Positions 50,674 through 59,002 of a DNA stretch of 64,000 nucleotides are shown in pieces. Made by a program: the position numbers and the translations under genes. The notes under the pieces were generated by a model, which was not told the origin of the DNA, did no database searches, and worked only from the letters and a program-made list of their open reading frames with translations. This DNA comes from JAJFIE01 sp964344255 (GTDB lineage: Bacteria; Pseudomonadota; Alphaproteobacteria; Rhodospirillales; Casp-alpha2): assembly GCA_964344255.1 (NCBI GenBank), contig CAYFMQ010000004.1, forward strand, positions 62,001-126,000. Direction: 5' to 3'. The number at the start of each line of letters is the position of its first letter. Position 1 is the stretch's first letter.

Positions 50674-52026
50674 ATGCGCCATATCTATGATGAATCCGCA
50701 TTCGACACCACAAAACCGGTTGGCAGTTGGTGGCTCGATTCCGCTGGAGAACCCGTTGAGACCACGGACCTGGCTGGAGAAGATAACGCCAACTGCGATG
50801 CCGCCATCATTGGCGCAGGGTATACAGGGTTGTCGGCTGCCTATCATCTTGTGCGCGACCATGGCATGAGCGTACGGGTGCTGGATGCCTCGTATCCCGG
50901 GTTCGGCGGTTCTGGCCGGAATGGCGGGTTTGTTAGCCATGGTGCGACCAAGCTGGGCTATGATGCCATGATCCGGAAAACCTCCCTTGAGGAAACCAAA
51001 CGATTCATCGCGTTGCAGCAGGAATCCGTTGATCTGGTGACGAGCTTGCTGGAAACGGAGAATATCGACGCAGAAAAAACGGGCTCGTCAGTTATCGAGT
51101 TTGCCCACAAACCCAACAGGGTTCAGGAACTTCGAGATGGGGCAAACTACATGCAAACAACCTTCGGCTCCGACGCTGTGTTCATGGACAGGGAAGAATG
51201 TGCAGCGCACGGACTTGCCGGTCCGCAGGTTCATGGCGGGCTCAGGATGCCGGGTAATTTCGGTGTGCATCCGCTTAAATACGTGCGTGGGTTGGCGCGT
51301 GCAGCGCAGGCCCGCGGCGCGATCATTCACTCTGAAGCGCCTGTCGAGGGCTGGCGCAAGGAAGGCACTGATCACGTGCTGACGACTCCCAAAGGCGAGG
51401 TCAGGGCCAAGAAGGTCATCATCGGCACGAACGGTTACACGGCGGAAGACACCAACCCGGGGCTTGCTGGCCGTGTATTGCCCGGCCTGTCCAATATCCT
51501 GGTTACTAGGCCTCTGAGCGCCGAAGAACAGGTTGCCCAGGGCTGGACGACCACGGACACTACCTTCGATAGCCGCAAGTTGCTGCACTATGTGCGTCTA
51601 CTTCCAGATGGGCGGTTCCTGTTTGGTGGGCGCGGCGGCTGGGATGCATCACCGGCGGGCAAGGCGCGCATGCGGGCCTATATGGAAAAGACGTTCAAGG
51701 AAATGTTCCCGGCATGGGCACACGTGGAGTTTACGCATTTCTGGAACGGATTTATCTGCCTGACCTATGATCTGGTCGCCCACATCGGCAATCCGAAAAA
51801 CGACGAAACGGTATGGAGCGCACTTGCATGGCATGGCAGTGGTGTTGCCGCCGCAACGGGCGCGGGACGGTTGGTATCCCGCCTTGCTGCGGGGACAGCA
51901 TCGATAGAAGCGGATGTGCCTGCCCTCATGCGGGGCGTACCGCCGCGGTTTCCGTTCCCGGCATTCCGGGTCCAATACCTTCGCGCTGCCTATGCCTGGT
52001 ATCGCATCAAGGACGAGTGGCTCTAG
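50674..52026 (+). CDS. FAD-dependent amine oxidoreductase, PuuB-like (DAO family)
   Basis: A 450-residue D-amino-acid-oxidase fold protein. FAD loop DAAIIGAGYTGLSAAYHL (42-59), then GFGGSGRNGGFVSHG typical of gamma-glutamylputrescine/glycine oxidase-like enzymes, and the C-terminal FWNGFICLTYD and WHGSGVAAATGAGRLV. Predicted to oxidise an amine or N-modified amino acid, releasing hydrogen peroxide. Puu-type partner genes are absent. Divergent from the permease gene. Confidence 0.8.
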   Translation: MRHIYDESAFDTTKPVGSWWLDSAGEPVETTDLAGEDNANCDAAIIGAGYTGLSAAYHLVRDHGMSVRVLDASYPGFGGSGRNGGFVSHGATKLGYDAMIRKTSLEETKRFIALQQESVDLVTSLLETENIDAEKTGSSVIEFAHKPNRVQELRDGANYMQTTFGSDAVFMDREECAAHGLAGPQVHGGLRMPGNFGVHPLKYVRGLARAAQARGAIIHSEAPVEGWRKEGTDHVLTTPKGEVRAKKVIIGTNGYTAEDTNPGLAGRVLPGLSNILVTRPLSAEEQVAQGWTTTDTTFDSRKLLHYVRLLPDGRFLFGGRGGWDASPAGKARMRAYMEKTFKEMFPAWAHVEFTHFWNGFICLTYDLVAHIGNPKNDETVWSALAWHGSGVAAATGAGRLVSRLAAGTASIEADVPALMRGVPPRFPFPAFRVQYLRAAYAWYRIKDEWL

Positions 52027-52139
52027 CCTTACCGTTTTTCCATCAACTAGCGCATTGATATTACAGATTTCCTGCCTGTTTCACGTGTTCTGAAACTTAT
52101 GGTCAACGATTGGTTAACTTCTTTAGGAGATCATTAACC

Positions 52140-52241
52140 ATGAATGCTCCCAGAAAGGGTGCTCTCTCATTTTGTTATGAAGAGATGAAGACACGGGAAT
52201 GGCCGAAGTTACCCTCACAGCCGCTGTGCGCGAAGTTCTGA
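52140..52241 (+). CDS. Possible 33-codon upstream reading frame overlapping the flagellin start
   Basis: An ATG at 52140, with AGGAG 9 bases before it, opens MNAPRKGALSFCYEEMKTRE and stops 43 bases inside the flagellin gene in another frame. The flagellin start itself has no good ribosome site. Translation of this frame could deliver ribosomes to the flagellin start or control it. No homology to a known peptide; may not be a real protein. Confidence 0.35.
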   Translation: MNAPRKGALSFCYEEMKTREWPKLPSQPLCAKF

Positions 52242-54193
52242 TCCAGAACAGGCAAACCAGTGATCAGATCGAGCAAACCAACAGCCGTCTTGCGACAGGC
52301 CTTAAAGTCGCCAACGCTATCGATGACGCAGTTGCGTTCTTCCAGAGCAAGGCCCTGAGCGACCGCGCGCAGGACTTCACCGAACGAAAATTCGATATCG
52401 ACCAGGCAATCAGCTCACTGAACGCCGCCAACGACGGTATCGAGGCCATTGATGAAATCGTTCGCCAGATGAAGGGTATTGTCCAGACCATGAAATCCGC
52501 CAGTGAAACGCAACTGGAACAATTGCTCACGGATTTCAATAATCTTCGGGGTCAGATTGACCATCTGGCGACGGATGCTTCCTATCAGGGCTTGAATCTC
52601 ATCAATGGTCTAGGTCAAACAGCCGTTATCGAATTCTCCGAGAAGGAAGGAAGCAAGATAACGGTTCGTTCGGTTGACCTGCGAGCCGGCGAAGAAGGTC
52701 TCGATATCGCCAAACTGACGACGGTTGCTTCGCAGTCATCCGTTGCCTCACAGGCGGCAATACAACATCAGGACTCTCGGACATCGTTTGCCTCTTCGGC
52801 GTCTCAGGCGTCGGTTTCTTCACAGGCTGCGGTTGCCTTCCAGAGCGCTATCGGCGCCCAGGTGTCACAGGCAGTCGTTGCTTCTGTTGCTGCGGTTGCG
52901 TCCAAAGGCCTCGCTGGCAGCAGGGCGTCTGTTGCGTCCGTTGTTTCCGTTGCTGCGCAGGTTGCAATCCCGACCCAGTCATCCGTCCCTTCTCAGTTGT
53001 CCGTAGCGTCCCAGGCCTCCCGTGCATCAAGGGCATCCAGAGAATCACAGGCCTTTGTTGAATCGCAGGCATCCGTGGCCTCACAGCCTTCCGTTGCCTC
53101 ACGGGTAGCGGAAGGGACAGTTGCGTCACTGGCGTCACAGATGTCTGTTGCTTCCCAGGCGTCTCAGGCTTCTCAATCCAGTTTCGCCTCAAGAGCGTCC
53201 GCTGCATCGCAGGCCGCCATCGCCTCTCAACCGGCCGTCGCCTCTCAGCCCGCCGTCACATCCCAGGCAGCGGTTGTCTTTCGTCCATCCCGGGCTGCCG
53301 TTGCCTCGATAGCCTCCGGCACTTCTGCTGCGGCGTTGGCGTCCGTTGCCTCGGTCGCTTCGCAATTGGCTTACGCAGGACAGGCTGGAGTTTCAGCACA
53401 GGCAGGCGTTTCGAGTCAGGTCTCTATTGAGTTTCTCCCAACGCTGGCATCGCAGGCTGAGGTTTTCTTCCAGAGCGCCATCACAACACAGGCCTCTGTC
53501 GCTTCACAACCTTCCCAGGCATCCCAGCCTTCGTTTCCCAGCCGTGCCGCCTTGTCGTCTCTTGCCGCTGTGGCATCGGGAACGACAGCTACGGCAAGGG
53601 CTTCCATTGCTTCCGTGGCTTCCAGGGCGTCAATCCCTTCTCAGGAGTCCGTTGCTTCACAGGCTTCCCAAGGCACGCAGCCATCCGTTGCGTCACAGCC
53701 GTCGATCGCCAGCCAGCCCTCTGTCGCATCGCTACCCTCTGTCGCCTCCGTCGCTTCAAAGGCTCTTGCCGGAACGCGCGCTTCCTTCCCGTCCGTCGCC
53801 GCCGTTGCATCATTACCTTCTGTCTCATCCCAGGCTTCCGTGGCGTCCCAGGCTTCCCTTTCCCAGGCAGCCTTCCTGGCCGAAGGTACGGTCGTTACGG
53901 CCGGGGTTACGGGTGTGATCAACCAGATCATCAATGAGCTGGATAACGATATTGAAACACTGCGATCCAATGCGCAGGTTCTGGGATCGAATGTTTCCCT
54001 TCTGACTACTCGCCTGGAATTTACCGAAGACTACATCAACACACTGGAAGAGGGCGCAGGAAAGCTGGTCCTTGCCGATATGAACGAAGAAGGGGCGAAT
54101 TCGCTTGCGTTACAGACCCGACAAGCGCTCGGTACCCAGGCCCTGTCTTTTGCTTCACAGTCTGAACAAGGGATCTTGCAACTCTTCCGATAG
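52199..54193 (+). CDS. Flagellin with a 384-residue tripeptide-repeat central domain
   Basis: A 664-residue filament protein. Residues 1-175 are a normal alphaproteobacterial flagellin N-terminus (MAEVTLTAAVREVLIQNRQT; SRLATGLKVANAIDDAVAFF; SYQGLNLINGLG), and 560-664 the C-terminal D1/D0 (NVSLLTTRLEFTEDYINTLEEGAGKL, in part; ending SFASQSEQGILQLFR). The ends pair into the filament core. Between them the usual D2/D3 is replaced by 128 tripeptides X-(A/P/S)-(S/A) in unbroken phase, e.g. VASQASVASQPSVAS; X tends to alternate V/I/L/F and Q/R. No cysteine or tryptophan is in this part. The block could form a beta-helix or extended rod on the filament surface and offers about 100 Ser/Thr for O-glycosylation. 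No other flagellar gene is in the window, so this is an orphan locus. Confidence 0.88.
   Translation: MAEVTLTAAVREVLIQNRQTSDQIEQTNSRLATGLKVANAIDDAVAFFQSKALSDRAQDFTERKFDIDQAISSLNAANDGIEAIDEIVRQMKGIVQTMKSASETQLEQLLTDFNNLRGQIDHLATDASYQGLNLINGLGQTAVIEFSEKEGSKITVRSVDLRAGEEGLDIAKLTTVASQSSVASQAAIQHQDSRTSFASSASQASVSSQAAVAFQSAIGAQVSQAVVASVAAVASKGLAGSRASVASVVSVAAQVAIPTQSSVPSQLSVASQASRASRASRESQAFVESQASVASQPSVASRVAEGTVASLASQMSVASQASQASQSSFASRASAASQAAIASQPAVASQPAVTSQAAVVFRPSRAAVASIASGTSAAALASVASVASQLAYAGQAGVSAQAGVSSQVSIEFLPTLASQAEVFFQSAITTQASVASQPSQASQPSFPSRAALSSLAAVASGTTATARASIASVASRASIPSQESVASQASQGTQPSVASQPSIASQPSVASLPSVASVASKALAGTRASFPSVAAVASLPSVSSQASVASQASLSQAAFLAEGTVVTAGVTGVINQIINELDNDIETLRSNAQVLGSNVSLLTTRLEFTEDYINTLEEGAGKLVLADMNEEGANSLALQTRQALGTQALSFASQSEQGILQLFR
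52724..53875 (+). repeat. Coding repeat: 128 in-phase tripeptides in the flagellin
   Basis: Residues 176-559 can be written in triplets with no insertion or loss. Third positions are S, A, T or G in about 116 of 128. VAS is encoded in many ways (gttgcttcg, gttgcctca, gtggcctca, gtcgcctct, gttgcgtcc), so DNA-level repetition is weak. Gly-containing breaks recur near residues 237-240, 306, 374, 461, 525 and 563, including the near copies KGLAGSRAS and KALAGTRAS 285 residues apart. Confidence 0.9.
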
Positions 54194-54262
54194 ATGTCTG
54201 GCTATTGCTGGATTAACAGGGCTATCGTTCAGCGTCACAAACACGATAGAGGGGCATGTCCC

Positions 54263-55171
54263 ATGAAACCGAGCACGACAGCCAGCCGAATGGGTGATCG
54301 GCCCATGTTGGGGATCATGCTGTTGATCGCCAGCCTGGTTGTCATGGCCGGAATTGGCGGGTTGGTGAAAGAACTGTCCGTTCACTATAGCCTCGCCCAA
54401 ATTCTTCTGTTCAGGTTCGGTCTTGCCGCCCTGCCGTTTATTGTCATGTTGCCCCGGAATGGCGGGCTGGATGCGCTCAGGACCAGGCGATTGGGCGATC
54501 ATGCCGTGCGAACCCTTTCCGGTATTTCGGCGCTATCCATGTTTTTCTATGCTATCGCAACCGTTCCACTGGCCGACGCCACGGCGATTGCCTATGCAGC
54601 TCCCATTTTCATCGTTGTGCTGTCCATTCCCTTATTAGGCGAAACAATCGGATACCGACGATGGGTTGCCGTCTTTATCGGGTTTACCGGAGTGCTGTTG
54701 ATTGCGAAACCATCAGGGCCGACATTGGGCGATGGCCCGGGGCTTGGATATCTGGCCGGTATCGGATCGGCTTTTTTCGGCGCTATGGTCTCGGTGTTCT
54801 TGCGCCGGATGTCGACAACGGAACGGACTACCACCATAGCAATCTTTTATAATTCCACCGGTACGCTGGTATTCGGTGCATGGGTGTTGATGACGGGGTG
54901 GACCACACCTTCCACCCAGGATCTGCTGATGCTGATCATCCTTGGTGTTCTGGCAGGGCCACAGCAATATTTGCTGACGGTATCCTACCGCTATGCCGAA
55001 GCTTCACTGTTGGCGCCGATTGATTACATCGCCATGATCATTGCCGCCCTTGTGGGGTATATGTTCTGGGGGGAAATTCCTTCCCTGACGACATGGGCCG
55101 GTTGTGCTATCATCGCAGGGAGCGGTATTTTTGTGGCCTATCGAGAACGCTTGATCGCCGGTCGGAAATGA
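54263..55171 (+). CDS. EamA-family (DMT) permease
   Basis: A 302-residue ten-TM permease with both EamA halves: FYAIATVPLADATAIAYAAPIF and RYAEASLLAPIDYIAMIIAAL are classical. Starts MKPSTTASRMGDRPML; AGAGGGG lies upstream. The frame is open back to the base after the flagellin stop but that part has no homology. Substrate unknown. Confidence 0.82.
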   Translation: MKPSTTASRMGDRPMLGIMLLIASLVVMAGIGGLVKELSVHYSLAQILLFRFGLAALPFIVMLPRNGGLDALRTRRLGDHAVRTLSGISALSMFFYAIATVPLADATAIAYAAPIFIVVLSIPLLGETIGYRRWVAVFIGFTGVLLIAKPSGPTLGDGPGLGYLAGIGSAFFGAMVSVFLRRMSTTERTTTIAIFYNSTGTLVFGAWVLMTGWTTPSTQDLLMLIILGVLAGPQQYLLTVSYRYAEASLLAPIDYIAMIIAALVGYMFWGEIPSLTTWAGCAIIAGSGIFVAYRERLIAGRK

Positions 55172-55239
55172 TATTTTAAATTTTAATTCAATAAGCTTAT
55201 TTTTGCATAACCCAATCAGAATGCCAGCGAGATATCATA

Positions 55240-55521
55240 ATGACAGATTCTGGTGATAATCCCAGTGACGGCCAAGCCCCGGAAAAACCTGCTCTTACCG
55301 AACGCAGAGCGGAAGAGCGTCGTGACCATGAACGCCGTCACGATGATCGTCGCTCCGACAAGGACCGCCGACAGGGGCCGGATATGGACTGGGACGGGAT
55401 AGAGCGGCGTATGGCCGAAAGACGGGCTATACAGGAGCGGCGGCAGAAAGAACGCCGGGAAAAGGACCGGCGGGAAATTGAAGCCATCATTGAAGAAGGC
55501 TGGCCGGAAAAGAAACAATAA
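55240..55521 (+). CDS. Small, highly charged Arg/Glu/Asp-rich protein (93 aa)
   Basis: Not recognised. After a short acidic opening (MTDSGDNPSDGQAPEKP) nearly the whole protein is ERR/DRR units: TERRAEERRDHERRHDDRRS, then IERRMAERRAIQERRQKERR. Likely one long charged helix or coiled coil, no membrane segment. The DRR-rich style recalls the basic tails of the two response regulators at 4.6-5.8 kb (FGPDRRR). The AT-rich 60 bases upstream probably hold its promoter. The PAS_5 protein gene follows after 41 bases. Confidence 0.6.
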   Translation: MTDSGDNPSDGQAPEKPALTERRAEERRDHERRHDDRRSDKDRRQGPDMDWDGIERRMAERRAIQERRQKERREKDRREIEAIIEEGWPEKKQ

Positions 55522-55562
55522 AAAAATAACTTCCGCTGATTGCAGTTTTGAGGGGACATCAG

Positions 55563-56102
55563 GTGATCTTGTCAACATGGGTGACTGAGAATGACTGGGC
55601 GTATGAAATATACGACTTGGATTCTCCACCCGAGGAATTCAACCAGTTTGAAGGCTTTGTCAGTCTCTGGAACGACAAGCGCCAGGACGGAAAGCTGCCG
55701 GCCTGGCATGATTTCGATATCAACGACTTTGAAGGCTGGTGGGGTTGGGTCACGGTCATGGATCTGGACATTGCTCGCGAAAACGGAACCACGCACATTG
55801 ATGCAACCTATCGCCTTTGGGGATCGAATCTGACCGAACTTCTTGGGCCTGACCTGACAGGTCAGAGCATCCGCAGCCGCGAGGCTTCCTTTGAAGTATT
55901 GGATAGCGGTTTCAGCCATCATGACTTCAAGCTGATCAGTAATATTGTGGAGGGACCTGCAATCGGATGTTCCAAGGGAAACATATTCTGGGAAAAACAG
56001 CGATCCTACGTTCCGCTGACGAATATCCGCATGCCTTTGGCCGATGACGGCCGTACAGTCGACAAGTTGATGAGCGTGATTAAACGGGGCGATCCTGCTT
56101 GA
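55563..56102 (+). CDS. PAS_5-domain protein
   Basis: A 179-residue single-domain protein. A GTG start at 55563 is preferred, 7 bases after GAGGGG. The domain shows the PAS_5 pattern common in alphaproteobacteria: SLWNDKRQDGKLPAWHDFDI, WWGWVTVMDLDIA, HIDATYRLWGSNLTELLGPDLTGQS, ending YVPLTNIRMPLADDG. A ligand-binding role is likely; no output domain. Same direction as the Arg-rich gene. Confidence 0.75.
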   Translation: MILSTWVTENDWAYEIYDLDSPPEEFNQFEGFVSLWNDKRQDGKLPAWHDFDINDFEGWWGWVTVMDLDIARENGTTHIDATYRLWGSNLTELLGPDLTGQSIRSREASFEVLDSGFSHHDFKLISNIVEGPAIGCSKGNIFWEKQRSYVPLTNIRMPLADDGRTVDKLMSVIKRGDPA

Positions 56103-56156
56103 ACCAACGGAAACAAGTTCAATAACGAAACCGGGCCATAATCAAGCCAGAAAGGC

Positions 56157-56189
56157 CGAAAGGCCCGAGGTTTCCCTTCGGGCCTTTCG
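56157..56189 (-). terminator. Terminator of tRNA-Val
   Basis: A 12-bp perfect stem CGAAAGGCCCGA / TCGGGCCTTTCG with a nine-base loop, directly after the tRNA CCA on the minus strand, then GCCTTTCTGG. Both strands can form it, so it could also end the PAS_5 transcript. Confidence 0.75.
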
Positions 56190-56190
56190 A

Positions 56191-56265
56191 TGGTGGGAAC
56201 GACTGGGATTGAACCAGTGACCCCTGCAATGTCAATGCAGTGCTCTCCCGCTGAGCTACGCTCCC
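56191..56265 (-). tRNA. tRNA-Val (GAC anticodon)
   Basis: 75 bases reading GGGAGCGTAGCTCAGCGGGA at the 5' end. The acceptor stem GGGAGCG pairs with CGTTCCC (one G-U), followed by A and an encoded CCA. The anticodon stem-loop CTGCA-TTGACAT-TGCAG gives GAC, valine (GUC/GUU codons). The T loop GGTTCAATCCC is normal. Confidence 0.96.
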
Positions 56266-56458
56266 AATCTGGGTTAACCAGAGCGACCGCGTTGTACTGT
56301 TTTGCGGCGCACTTGGCAAGGGCGTGATTGAACAATTATACACGAAATGAATATGGAAAATAAATCATCTGCGTGGCACACTGGATTTCCCATGAAAGAA
56401 ACGTAAGCTGGGCAGCAAGAACAACGATCCGGACAATAATAGTATACTGGAATTTCCC

Positions 56459-57328
56459 GTGTTCCCGGCGGGTGAGGCCATTACCATCCTCTCCCCGGAA
56501 CAACAAACAGTACCGGTAGTCTTTGCCAGTCCCCACAGTGGGCGAACCTACCCGGACAGGTTTCTGGCGCAATCCCGGCTCGATCCCCTGACATTACGCC
56601 ATTCCGAAGATGCCTACGTCGATGAACTATTCGACCGGGTTCCGGAAATGGGCGCGCCACTGATCACCGCCAATTTTCCGCGGGTTTTTGTCGACGCCAA
56701 CCGCGACAGCAATGAGCTGGATCCGGCCATTTTCATCGATGAACTGCCGTCCGGTACCAATGAAAAATCGCCCCGGGTCAATGCGGGGCTGGGCGTCATA
56801 GCCCGGGTTGTCAGCGATGGACAGGAGATTTATGCGGAAAAACTACCCTACAGCGAGGCCCAACAGCGTCTGAACGAGTGTTACGAGCCCTATCACCGGG
56901 CCCTTCATGGCCTTGTAGATAACACCCTGCGGCAGTTCGGTACATGCCTGCTGGTGGATTGCCATTCCATGCCGTCGCGTCGCAGCCAGAATACGCCGTT
57001 CGCCGAAACCGCCGGTGTCGACCTGGTTTTGGGCGATTGCTGGGGGTCATCCTGTAACAGTTACATCACGAATATTGTCGAACGTGCAGCCCTGGAGCAG
57101 GGCCTAAGCGTGCGCCGCAATTCCCCCTATGCTGGTGGATTTACCACTCGCCATTACGGCCGTCCGTCCCTGGGGTGCCATGCTATCCAACTCGAGATCG
57201 ATCGTGCTCTCTACATGGATGAAAAATCACTGGTACGCCTGCCTTCATTCGACGAACTCAGGCAAAAGCTAACGGCCGTTTCCCAGGCCATGGCCGAAAT
57301 GGGCTGGGACCGGCTGGCGGCGGAATAG
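56459..57328 (+). CDS. N-formylglutamate amidohydrolase family protein
   Basis: A 289-residue protein of the HutG2/FGase family: VVFASPHSGRTYPDRF (20-35; metal His), FVDANRDSNELDP, CLLVDCHSMPSRR and YAGGFTTRHYGRP with GCHAIQLEIDRALYMDE. Members hydrolyse N-formylglutamate in histidine breakdown, but no hut genes are near, so the substrate is open. A GTG start is used. The GNAT gene follows after 11 bases. Confidence 0.85.
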   Translation: MFPAGEAITILSPEQQTVPVVFASPHSGRTYPDRFLAQSRLDPLTLRHSEDAYVDELFDRVPEMGAPLITANFPRVFVDANRDSNELDPAIFIDELPSGTNEKSPRVNAGLGVIARVVSDGQEIYAEKLPYSEAQQRLNECYEPYHRALHGLVDNTLRQFGTCLLVDCHSMPSRRSQNTPFAETAGVDLVLGDCWGSSCNSYITNIVERAALEQGLSVRRNSPYAGGFTTRHYGRPSLGCHAIQLEIDRALYMDEKSLVRLPSFDELRQKLTAVSQAMAEMGWDRLAAE

Positions 57329-57339
57329 GAGTCGCCCTG

Positions 57340-57888
57340 TTGGCCTATCAGGAGACACCGGCAGGTGTGACGATACGCCCTGTCTCAGATACCGATATTC
57401 CGGCAGTAACGGAAATTTACGCCCACCATGTCCTTCACGGCAAAGCGAGCTTCGAGGAAACGCCGCCTACGCAAGAGGAAATGCAGCGACGTTCCAACGA
57501 CCTGATCAATGGTGGTTATCCCTACCTGGTTGCGGAAAGGGGCGGTGTTGTTGCGGGATATGCTTACGCGGGGCCCTATCGCACACGGCCGGCCTACCGT
57601 TTCAGTGTTGAAAATTCCGTATACGTTGCCGACGGGCAGTCAGGCGCCGGTATCGGAAGCGCCCTGTTGACAGAGATTATCAGGCTTTGCGAGGAAAGAG
57701 GATTCCGCCAAATGATCGCCATAATCGGGGACTCGGGAAATGAGGGTTCCATCGCCCTGCATGCCCGGTGTGGCTTTGTGCATGCAGGGACGCTTAAATC
57801 CGTCGGCTTCAAGCATGGCGGCTGGCTCGACAGCGTGATCATGCAACGTTCTTTGGGGAACGGTGATAAAACCCTGCCCCAAGAGTGA
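57340..57888 (+). CDS. GNAT acetyltransferase, phosphinothricin/methionine-sulfoximine type
   Basis: A 182-residue acetyltransferase close to the Pat/Bar/MddA group: TIRPVSDTDIPAVTEIYAHHV, YRTRPAYRFSVENSVYVAD, the acetyl-CoA loop GAGIGSALLTEI and SIALHARCGFVHAGTL. Probable N-acetylation of methionine sulfone/sulfoximine-like compounds. The start is TTG at 57340, with AGGAG 9 bases upstream and no better Met. Same operon as the preceding gene. Confidence 0.85.
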   Translation: MAYQETPAGVTIRPVSDTDIPAVTEIYAHHVLHGKASFEETPPTQEEMQRRSNDLINGGYPYLVAERGGVVAGYAYAGPYRTRPAYRFSVENSVYVADGQSGAGIGSALLTEIIRLCEERGFRQMIAIIGDSGNEGSIALHARCGFVHAGTLKSVGFKHGGWLDSVIMQRSLGNGDKTLPQE

Positions 57889-57933
57889 AAATTGTTAAGG
57901 GTGAAATAACCTTTTTTCTGCTATGCTGTCGTC

Positions 57934-58983
57934 ATGAGCAGGGATCAAGCGAATAAATCTGCAAATAGGCCTGGAAAACGCACCGTCGTCACATTGGCGG
58001 CGGGTATCGTATGCGCCGGCTTGTCATTGGCTGCCACACCTGTCCGGGCTGAAACCAATCTGGCGGCGGAATTCGCTGCGTCCTGGGATGCTTGTGCGGC
58101 CGCTACCTATTCCGTCGAACGGGAAACCAGAATACCCAGCAGTCTGCTGACAGCCATCTCGATCGTTGAATCAGGGCGCTATGACGCCATAAACAAAAGA
58201 TCGGTTGCCTGGCCCTGGACGGTGACATCAGGCAAGGATCAATGGTACCTGGACAGCAGGGCCGAGGCCATATCGCACGTGAAATCCATGATCCGGAACG
58301 GCAAGCGAAACATCGACGTAGGATGCATGCAGGTAAATCTGTATTTCCACGGCGACGCCTTTTCATCTCTCGACCAGGCGTTTGATCCTTTAAGCAATGT
58401 GAGCTACGCCGCCAGTTTTCTTAATCGCCTCATGTCTTCAACGGGGGATTGGCTGACCGCGGCGGGCAATTACCACTCCTCAACGCCGGAATATCACAAC
58501 AGGTACAAGGCCAAGGTTGTCGATACCTGGCGCGCCGAACGCCAGAATTACGCCGCCAACGCTCAACTTGCCTATAACCGGGCCGGTCTGTTGTTTGTCA
58601 ATCCTGACGTTCCGCCTATTGACCAAGCGAGGACAGCTGAATTGAACGCTGCGTTCCAGCGCCGTCTGGCTGCCGAAGAGGTTGATGAGCAAGTCCAATC
58701 CGGTGCGATCAGCGGCACCAACTGGCAAATGGCGTACCTGAACCAGGGACAGCAAGCCGAACAACCCCAGTATGCACTGGGTGACAATTACACTCTCCTG
58801 GCGCAGGTCAACCGGGTACGCAAGGCAACAAACAGGAAAAAGCTGTTGGATGAACTGGCTCAACAGCATGAGAATATCAGCGCCGATAAACGTGCTTCTG
58901 ATCTCGATAAATGGCGCAACATGTACTCCCAGGCCGTCAACGGCCCGTCGATGCTGCAATTGCTTTCCGGCGGTATGCAGTAA
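57934..58983 (+). CDS. Secreted lytic transglycosylase (SLT domain)
   Basis: A 349-residue periplasmic protein: twin-helix signal peptide ending TPVRA (cleavage near 39), then an SLT fold with catalytic Glu79 in AISIVESGRY, DVGCMQVNLYFHG and AGNYHSSTPEYHNRY. It cleaves peptidoglycan glycan strands. The C-terminal 130 residues are helical and uncharacterised. Such one-domain SLTs often accompany flagella or secretion systems, but no such genes adjoin it. Confidence 0.85.
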   Translation: MSRDQANKSANRPGKRTVVTLAAGIVCAGLSLAATPVRAETNLAAEFAASWDACAAATYSVERETRIPSSLLTAISIVESGRYDAINKRSVAWPWTVTSGKDQWYLDSRAEAISHVKSMIRNGKRNIDVGCMQVNLYFHGDAFSSLDQAFDPLSNVSYAASFLNRLMSSTGDWLTAAGNYHSSTPEYHNRYKAKVVDTWRAERQNYAANAQLAYNRAGLLFVNPDVPPIDQARTAELNAAFQRRLAAEEVDEQVQSGAISGTNWQMAYLNQGQQAEQPQYALGDNYTLLAQVNRVRKATNRKKLLDELAQQHENISADKRASDLDKWRNMYSQAVNGPSMLQLLSGGMQ

Positions 58984-59002
58984 ACAGGCATTTCATCAGG
59001 GC

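Noticed and set aside
52724..53875. A nucleotide-level minisatellite or recent repeat expansion in the flagellin
   Set aside because: Synonymous codons vary widely between units and DNA identity between triplets is low, so recent slippage is not the explanation.
52725..53918. Leucine/arginine/proline-rich open frames in other phases of the flagellin repeat
   Set aside because: They arise from the tripeptide repeat read out of frame; only the Ala/Ser frame joins to flagellin ends.
56006..56335. Open frames across tRNA-Val reading SAGEHCIDIAGVTGSIPVV and similar
   Set aside because: These are the well-known false translations of a tRNA gene.
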